Source: Athripsodes cinereus
Lineage: Eukaryota; Arthropoda; Insecta; Trichoptera; Leptoceridae
Assembly (NCBI GenBank): GCA_947579605.1
Contig: OX388314.1
Location: forward strand, 13,141,982-13,205,981
DNA: 64,000 nt
Reading direction: 5' to 3'
The notes below the pieces were generated by a model. The model ran no database searches and was not told where the DNA came from. It saw only the letters and a list, made by a program, of their open reading frames with translations. The translations under genes were made by a program, and so were the position numbers. This document shows positions 57,185 to 64,000 of the stretch, piece after piece. How positions within the stretch are numbered: the first letter of the stretch is position 1; every line of letters starts with the position of its first letter.

Positions 57185-58405
57185 ATGGTTGATAATGAAT
57201 AAGTACATGCCATGGTTTGTTCCATAATATTGCATCGAATGTTTGGGCACTTCTTTTTCTATTTATTAAATGATAATTTATTTATTTACCTGTTCCGCTG
57301 TCGTCCCTTATCCTTAAAAAAATATACACAACCATGAGAAACATAATATGCTATAAAGGAATCAATGATGATACCATAGGTTTTTTTCTATTATGCACAC
57401 AACTTCAATGTTTAAACGATAACTCGAAAAGTAAATAAAAGCATTCGCCGGTGAAACTTATGTCATACACTCGAATTTCCAGTCAGTTTCGCCTAGGCAT
57501 AGACAAAGACAATGAGCATTTCATCCGGCAGAGGATGATTTTGCGCTTAGTAGGTCAACTTTTAAAGCGGTTGATGCACTAAGCAATTAGTTAAATCAAA
57601 ATAATGCTGCGAAATTAGTTTCATTAACAGGTTCACGTGTTTCACCGTGCATGCAATGTCGCGACTTTAAATCAGTTTCGTGTAGCGTACTTCTGTCCAC
57701 TTTTAATTTCCCTGATTAAAATTCTCATTATTAATCACAAAAATTATAATATATTTGGAATTCAGGTCGGCAGCAACACCGCTGCACAGTCATATTGGGA
57801 CTATTTATTTTAAATTGGTTTTTTTTTTAGATATAATAGAAATCGGCAACAAAAGAGAGATCATCCAACAGCACAGTATGTTCAATTAATGGATCTCAAT
57901 GTAGATATGGAAAATTCCAACATAATTGACAATTCTTTATTTAAAAATGTTCCGGATCAGGAAAGAGTGGTCATAACAGAAGGTAACTTGATTAAAATGG
58001 TGCATTTATGGCAATAAACCCTCATTTACTTTAATATTTGTACAATACATGTTGTTATTATTTCACAGTTCCTTTCACAGAAATTGTGGAAACTAATTAT
58101 TTGAACCCCTCAGTTGTTGATGCTGGCGTGTGTGGTTACTCTTCTTCGCAGCAGTTAAGTAGCTCAGTAAATGCTGATCTAATAAAAGAAAATAACATCC
58201 TCCATGCGGAGATAGACAAACTGAGGAAAGAAAATGAATTTATTCGTGATCGTAAGTATATGGATACATAGTATGTTTCAAATACTATCATATACATATA
58301 TAATTTGATAATATTTGTATCTTCTACTTTATTCTCTAGTCTTGTTTATTGTTCATTGTATTTTTCTTCAGTTTCCTTTTTAATGTTTCTATATTGTTTA
58401 ATGAT

Positions 58406-58591
58406 TCAGCAATTCAAAAATTCAGCGGGTATGCCAATTATTTCAAGGTTATTCATCCTCATATACTGCTCCTTCTCATTGTTCTCCTCAGTCAGACGAG
58501 CAACTGCAGACTTAAGTTGATTCACCTCCTCATCCACCGCTCCAGATCGTGACTCCTCCAACATACATATACTGTAACAACAAACATACAT
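58406..58591 (-). pseudogene. LINE ORF1 coiled-coil fragment in intron 3
   Basis: Minus strand: GAVDEEVNQLKSAVARLTEE then NNEKEQYMRMNNLEIIGIPA. A coiled coil ending in R(x)NNLEIxGIP is the typical centre of LINE ORF1 proteins (start of the RNA-binding domain). No RNA-binding domain follows. Its insertion between exons 3 and 4 may be related to their phase mismatch. Confidence 0.6.
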
Positions 58592-59084
58592 ATACTGTAA
58601 TAATATATATATAATTTAATTACAGGTGCATACATTTTCCAAAATATGCGGATCCTCTGGTGCAATGCAAGTTTGTAAAATAGGTTTGCAATTAATGAGA
58701 CACCTCATAACGGATGAGACATTGTACCAATGTTCGTGGAGGGGGATTAAAGGGTGCAATAAATTACCTCTAAAAAAATTAGTAAAATTCAGAGAAGTTT
58801 TTTTTAAAATTCTGCATTTGGCAGACAAAACCTGTACCCAAATTGACACAGATTCTTTTTTACAAAATAGCGCTATAAAACATAGTGGACAGCGTATTAG
58901 GAGAAAATTGTAAGTATGAATAACTTTAATTTCAAAAATACTATGTGGTATAAATTGTATTATAATTGATTTAATTCTCAACGATACATATTTCACTTTT
59001 TGCAGGTCTGAAAATTCGGAAATATCTAAACGAATGAGAATAACTGAAACTGTCGTATCTGCAGAAGTAGCAGATACACAGTAA

Positions 59085-60078
59085 AAGAAAATATCATAAT
59101 TCCAACTTCAACGGCAACAAATTTGACATATTATATTTTAGTTTTTCATGATTATCAGTTTATAATGTTTCGTTTTGTCTTCTGATTTGAAAGTCTTTAT
59201 TTTATCGTTTCTTTAATGTAATAAAATACCTATAAGTATATACCAAAGTAACAGCCGTTTATTGTTTGATAATTTTATAATGTAAAATCTTGTGCCCAAA
59301 ATTTCACCTCTGACCACAAATAGTCAATTTTATTTTTTATACTTAGTAAAATATACATGGTAATAGGATAATAATGCAAGGAAAAAACTGAGCGGAATTG
59401 ATATGACAGTATTTTATTTCAAAATATAATATTTTGTAAGGAAAAACAAAATAACATAATTAAATAGAGCTTATGTCGTGGTTTTTCTAAGACAATATTT
59501 GTACCGAAGTTTCATGGGTTACAGATTAATTCATTTTCGTTAGATATGAGCATTGATTGCTAACTCCACCTTGGTAGTAGCGTGGTTTGAAAGTTTCCAC
59601 AATGACGCAATTGCAACGGCAGTGCTTCTATGGGCCTTATTCATTCCTATTCCTATAAATTTTATCTTGTGATTTTTTTCATTTTTATTTAGCATTATTT
59701 GCTCCCCAGAATCGTTCATAGAATTTTATTTTTAATTTATGGAGATCCTGATTTCTGATCATGTTGCCCTTTCTTTTTATTCTGCTATTTTATTGTTTTG
59801 ATTTGTTGTATTTCATTTTATATCTGATTTGTAATGTTGAACGATGTAAATTATGTATTCCGAGTATTTCATGAGTGTACGTAATGGTAAAGAATGTTAA
59901 TCCAGTTAATTTGTTACCTATTGTGAACGATTATGTTGTTTTAATCATTGTTTGTTTATTATTTTCATATTATTATTATTATTATTATGTTCCTTCAGGT
60001 TTTATTTTGTACTAGTAAATTCTATCAAATGTTTAATTAATGTACATACCAAAGTAATGAAAATCTATTCAATTAATG
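59085..60078. other. interior of the CACTA element between its convergent genes
   Basis: AT-rich, probably 3' UTR of the plus-strand gene (AATAAAATACC at about 59220). TTCCTATAAATTTTAT at about 59647 is an outlying copy of the tandem unit below. Confidence 0.4.
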
Positions 60079-60104
60079 GCCGTGATCGTCTAGTGGTTAG
60101 GACT
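60079..60104 (+). tRNA. 5' half of a tRNA-His-like sequence (truncated, not functional)
   Basis: GCCGTGATCGTCTAGTGGTTAGGACT equals the acceptor 5' strand, D arm and start of the anticodon stem of eukaryotic tRNA-His; A box TAGTGGTTAGG is present. It stops at the anticodon stem, and AT-rich sequence follows, so no cloverleaf can form. Confidence 0.55.
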
Positions 60105-60274
60105 ATTATATTGTTATACTATTTTTTAATATTTTATCATTGTTTTTATATATAGGTTTATGTTTTTTTTGTTGCATTCAGAAATTTTAAGTGTCTTTTT
60201 ATAATTTGTTAATATGTGTATGTTGTATGGAATTGAGATCTATCATGTTAAAGGCTTTGGCCGTAAATATTTGT

Positions 60275-60600
60275 AAATAAATAAATTCCAATAAATTTTA
60301 TTTTAATACTATAATGTTTCTTATTTTATTTTTTGTGATTTTTTAATTTGTATTTGACATTCCTATAAATTTTATTTTGATACAATTGGATAATGTTTCA
60401 AATTTTATTTTTTCGTAATTTTTTTAATTTGTATTTGACATTCCTATAAATTTTATTTTAATACAATTGGATAATGTTTAAAATTTTATTTTTAGTGATT
60501 TTTTTCACTTTTATTTGACATTCCTATAAATTTTATTTTAAAATGATTAAGTGGTATTTCAGATTTAATTTTTTTGTGATTTTTTAATCTGTTTTTGAAA
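60275..60600. repeat. tandem repeat of about 80 bp, four copies
   Basis: Units built on CATTCCTATAAATTTTATTTT, GGATAATGTTTxAAATTTTA and TTTTTAATTTGTATTTGA start near 60284, 60360, 60442 and 60520. Copies differ by several bases each. Confidence 0.75.
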
Positions 60601-60906
60601 AGGATTGTTGTTTGTTTTTACATTATTCTTAGTTTTTACATTAAAGATTATAATCAAACTATTTGATACTTTTTATGTTTTTCATAGCCTTGTAGCGTAT
60701 ATGTGATTATAAATAAATAAATTTCCGAGCAAAGCGAAGGGCAGCCCTTACATCAGACTCCTGACTAGCACGTTGCTCGTAAATGAAACTTTAGGGGATT
60801 GATATCGGTGATCAAAGTTTATTAGAGCATAATAATAGATACTTTTGTAACTGTGATGACTATTTTGAAACTAATTTATTCGTTAAAATTTTTGTTGTTT
60901 TACTAA

Positions 60907-63731
60907 TCAAGTCTGAAATGTAGTTAGGACAGGGAAAAACACAATTTTATTTTCGAAATTTATAGAAAAAAGCTTGCATTTAATATTTGTTGTAAGATAT
61001 GTTTTTGAATCGCTTGTTTCGTAATTAAATACAGTAGCATATATATTAAGATATGAAGAGTTGAAAGGACGTTCAAAAAATAAAAATTTTATATTAATAC
61101 TTTTCCCGATGACTTTTATTTCCCCCTTGGATAGTATTGCGTGATCCATCGCAACAATATTGTTATCTTTGCTTAGAAACCATTTATCCTTTTTGTTGTT
61201 CGACAGTATATAATTTCCCATACACAATGTAGAAAACACTATTTCGCCCGATGTTAGAACTTTTTCATGTTTGAGTAAAGGATGTGACTGTGTATTTTTC
61301 TTGTCATTGATAGTCGTTAATTTAGATAATTCTTGCAAACGATTTGCTACTTGCGCCAGAGGTTGATTTCCAGTCCGTAGAAGGTTCTTAATTTTAAAAA
61401 GCATACTCTCAAATGAATATGCACTTAAAGTTGGTAAAGGTCCAAACCTTCGAACATCGTTCACTATGTGGCATAAATTATGAATATTACTACTCACTGA
61501 GTCTTGTCCGTAAATTTCTCCAAACTTTTCTATGTAATTTTCAAATAATTTCTGAGCTATATGTAAAAATGGTTTGTATGCATCCGTTGAGCAAATTGTT
61601 GTGGCACAAAATAGTGTTATGTAATGTTGGTACACTTCAAACGGCAAATGTTCTTTTAAAATTACAGGCCCGAAGTACAGTAAAAAGTTTTTGAACTCGG
61701 CGGCTTTCCAAAAGTGAATGGTGTCGAGCTCTCTCAACCTTCCTTGATGAATTTCAGGTGGTGTATGTGCTTTGAGTTCCATTAACTTCTTTGAAATATT
61801 TTTGATGTCATTACTAGACCACTTACATCTAAAATTAAAGCTGCCGCTCGTCCACCCAACTAAGCAGCGCTTCATTACACCTAAATCTAACAGATGAAGA
61901 GAATCAGCAATCGTGAAGTCATCAATAAGATTAATCGGTAAATCTTCAATCACAGTCTTTTGTTTGTGATGATCTGGATCCGATTGATTACGAAATGAAT
62001 GATCGGTACGTAATGGCATGTCTGTTCTAGGAAAGCTCATATGACGACCTTTTCTATCATACTCTCCAATTATCGTGCATTTCATACAGCCATGATAGCT
62101 GTTGAACCCAACGGTACCTGAAATAATAATAATAAGCGTACAAGATGCCATGTATGCTAAAATTCCTATATTGTAAATTTTATTGCAAAGTAGGTACATA
62201 AGTATAGAATTTTGATTACGAGAAATATTCTCCTGCTGTTTCTTCTTACCTTTGATAAAACTCCTAGCTGGAGTATCGCATATAAAGCAACGAATTTTTA
62301 TTACAACCTTGCGTCCTTGAATAAGTATTCCATTTTTGAGTATTGAAGTTAGTTCTTTTACGAATGGTCCTAAAAAATCGTTAACAGGCGGTTTTGTGGC
62401 GCCATAGTATATTGCCAATACTAACGGAGAAATATTTGTTACTTTATCGATTTTGCATAAAATGGGCCAAAATTCGTTTTTAGAGCTTTTGGCTATAGGC
62501 AGCCCGTCAATGTTAAATGTCAAAGAAACAGTAGAAGGCATCTCGTTGAAACTCTGAAGTAAAACCTCTTTTAGACAATTTTCTATACCATTGTACCAAT
62601 ACTGACCATTTTCCATTGTAATTATATTATTTTTTCTTGGTGTCTGTAACAAACTTCTACCATCTTTTGGCAAGAAATTCATATCTGGATTCAATCTCAA
62701 TATATCAAGTAATCCATTCAAAGCATTATGGCATATTTGGTACTTTAATGCCCATTGATGAATTTTGTCTTTAAAATCTAAATTATGTTGATTATCGTGG
62801 ATCATTTCTTCGCCATTACAAGGTTCATGATCACTATTCATCGATTCTAATTCGCCATGGAAATACTCAATTGAACAATTATTTATCGTTTCATCGAGGC
62901 TTTCTTGAATAAGCGCGTTTGTTGATATATTGAGATATGATGAGGAAGGAGTCGGCTGCGACTCAGCTGAAACAAGAAAGCCATTAATTTAGTAGGCGGT
63001 AATATATTTGGCATGTAACTTGATAAAAATTTCATACTACTTGTAGAATCACTCTTAGTTATGGTCGTTATATTTTTTTTAAATAAACTAGATCTATTTA
63101 AACGAAATAAGAGCTTTTAATATATTTATATCTAATCTATAGATTTTTTCGATGCAACAAGCAGTAATTAATAATTAAACATACATTTTGTATCCCCGCA
63201 AATCCTACATTGGACATATCCTTTTCAAAAAAATATCACACATATGAGTGCATTCCACATATTTTCATGAAGGTCACATCAGGAGATGACAAAGACGACT
63301 ATCCTGATGCCTCTCCTGGAATCAGCTCTGACTGAGTTTAACAGCTCAGCTTTACTCATGAAACATTGGTAATCGATTCATATCGACAGTTTTAGTATGG
63401 TTATTTACAAATCGTAATCAATGTCACGACGCTAATTGCATCATGCACGCCACTAATTGCGTGATGTTATTTCCGCTTAACCGATTCTTCTCATTAAACT
63501 CATCCCTTTTGGCCGAAAATCTTATCTTTGATTCCAATAATTGTAAATCTTCACTAATTAAGTAAAGTATCTTAAAATCGACACTTGAAATATATTAATT
63601 ATAATTGGTATTTACTTACCAGTAGATTGTACATTTCTTATGTTTTGATTGTGTTCAACTTTTGTCATCAGTTTATAAACATTTCTGTAAAATGTAGATG
63701 AATGACGAAACTTTTTCAATTTCCTATCCAT
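60907..63731 (-). CDS. CACTA/EnSpm transposase (tnp2-type)
   Basis: Exons 63620-63731, 62250-62966 and 60907-62117 on the minus strand. Start MDRKLKKFRHSSTFYRNVYK; the junction at 63620/62966 is in phase (S-T-A-E-S-Q). The intron 62118-62249 is 132 nt, in frame and stop-free, so two products are possible: 679 aa spliced, 723 aa if retained. Splicing restores the usual RCFICDTPARSFIKGTVGFN order. Motifs: LTFNIDGLPIAKSS (likely first catalytic D, about residue 191), GCMKC, ADSLHLLDLGVMKRCL (second D), NLCHIVNDVRRFGPLPTLSA and SFESMLFKIKNLLRTGN (E). The enzyme cuts CACTA ends and reinserts them in the nucleus. No stops or frameshifts, so possibly active. Confidence 0.85.
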
Positions 63732-64000
63732 TTTATTTAACTTTAGAATGTTAATAATAAAAATATCACACACACACAAAAATTAAACACGTCTTAAGCA
63801 ATAAACAGTTTAAATAGAACTGGTATGAATGCATAGTTTTCTCAAACCAACACAATGTTTGAAGTCTGTTTCAAAACATTACCACACATTATGTCTAAAA
63901 TGCTTAATGTAACATTGTTTTGTAACGTTTGGAAGCGAATTCGAAACGTCGTTTCTTTATTCATTTTAGCCGCTCTGTGTTGAATCAGTTTCGAATCAGT
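63732..64000. promoter_or_regulatory. transposase 5' flank with right subterminal repeats
   Basis: Upstream of the transposase ATG (63731). Contains a (CA)n run at 63770-63778 and, from 63937, TTCGAAACGTCGTTTC and GTTTCGAATC motifs, the presumed transposase-binding repeats. Confidence 0.5.

Larger units (their letters stand above)
55985..59084 (+). pseudogene. DUF4806-like accessory gene of the CACTA element, broken
   Basis: Five exons: 55985-56256, 57831-57982, 58069-58251, 58626-58909, 59006-59084. Exon 1: MPYCIVITKEGFSDAVSAVP, STWVKENLLCWP, then an in-frame TAG at 56093-56095, continuing SEIECLRRNENSIPEANW. Exon 3 ends in a coiled coil (ENNILHAEIDKLRKENEFI). Exon 4 carries the DUF4806-like block GLQLMRHLITDETLYQCSWR, GIKGCNKLPLKKLVKFREV. 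Splice phases agree for exons 1-2, 2-3 and 4-5, but exon 3 to 4 is off by one. The nonsense codon and phase break mark a pseudogene, unless the TAG is bypassed and a small exon was missed. The family commonly accompanies EnSpm transposases; its function is unknown. Confidence 0.7.
55146..64000. mobile_element. CACTA/EnSpm-like DNA transposon, right end beyond the window
   Basis: A probable left end CACGGTGCTTGAGGAGC starts at 55146 (CAC start as in CACTA elements). Subterminal motifs built on TTCGAAAC and GAAACGACGTTTC cluster at 55203-55345, again at 55828-55885, and at the right edge (63937-64000: ATTCGAAACGTCGTTTC, GTTTCGAATC). Two convergent genes lie inside: a tnp2-type transposase (minus, from the right end) and a DUF4806-like gene (plus, from the left end), an arrangement known for animal EnSpm elements. 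The mirrored right terminus is not in the window. Confidence 0.75.

Noticed and set aside
58561..58600. ACATACATATACTGTAA repeated twice, considered as a target duplication of the LINE ORF1 fragment
   Set aside because: The two copies are only 6 bp apart and on one side of the fragment, so they are a small tandem duplication and not flanking repeats.

Overview
The window is from an animal nuclear genome, most likely an insect and probably a lepidopteran. It is about 70 percent A+T, has small spliced genes with short GT-AG introns, and carries tRNA-derived SINEs of the moth/butterfly type (clearest near 16.2 kb), abundant LINE tails ending in AATAAATAAATA, and recurrent TAGGTACCTAC-like runs. 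There are no bacterial features (no operons, rRNA, CRISPR or Shine-Dalgarno genes). The order-level call is inference; insect is fairly safe.

Host genes are few. At the left edge is the last coding piece of an unidentified gene whose reading frame continues through an in-frame TGA (2-220). A short minus-strand gene starting like the ribosome-biogenesis factor KRR1 (16.5-17.3 kb) lies head to head with the main gene of the window, a complete 16-exon SNX14-type sorting nexin on the plus strand (17.7-23.9 kb; TM anchor, PXA, RGS, PX, Nexin-C; 925 aa by my splicing). A single-exon, serine-rich 338-aa ORF of unknown function sits at 33.9-34.9 kb. The rest is mobile DNA and AT-rich intergenic sequence.

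Mobile elements, left to right: a degenerate but complete Tc1-like element (6.5-8.3 kb); a cluster of direct and inverted repeats with nested MITEs (9.0-12.1 kb); a hAT MITE inside a SINE (13.6-14.1 kb); LINE and SINE fragments including three in or near the SNX14 introns and promoter; another hAT MITE (25.6 kb); a young Copia LTR retrotransposon with nearly identical LTRs that lacks integrase and has a 2.4-kb DNA transposon inserted in its RNase H region (27.7-33.6 kb); a LINE with an intact 1002-aa endonuclease/reverse transcriptase ORF (38.2-41.3 kb); a second Copia 3' LTR (43.9 kb); a twin-primed, 5'-inverted RTE-type LINE insertion (44.9-45.9 kb) beside a LINE tail split by a hAT MITE (45.9-47.0 kb); an internally deleted mariner (50.5-51.5 kb); and, filling the right end, a large CACTA/EnSpm-like transposon (about 55.15 kb to beyond 64 kb) with two convergent genes: a minus-strand tnp2-type transposase and a plus-strand DUF4806-like accessory gene that is broken.

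The nested insertions allow relative dating: the Copia element is recent, and the DNA transposon inside it is younger still. Exon coordinates were read by eye from splice consensus and reading phase; no alignment or search was run.
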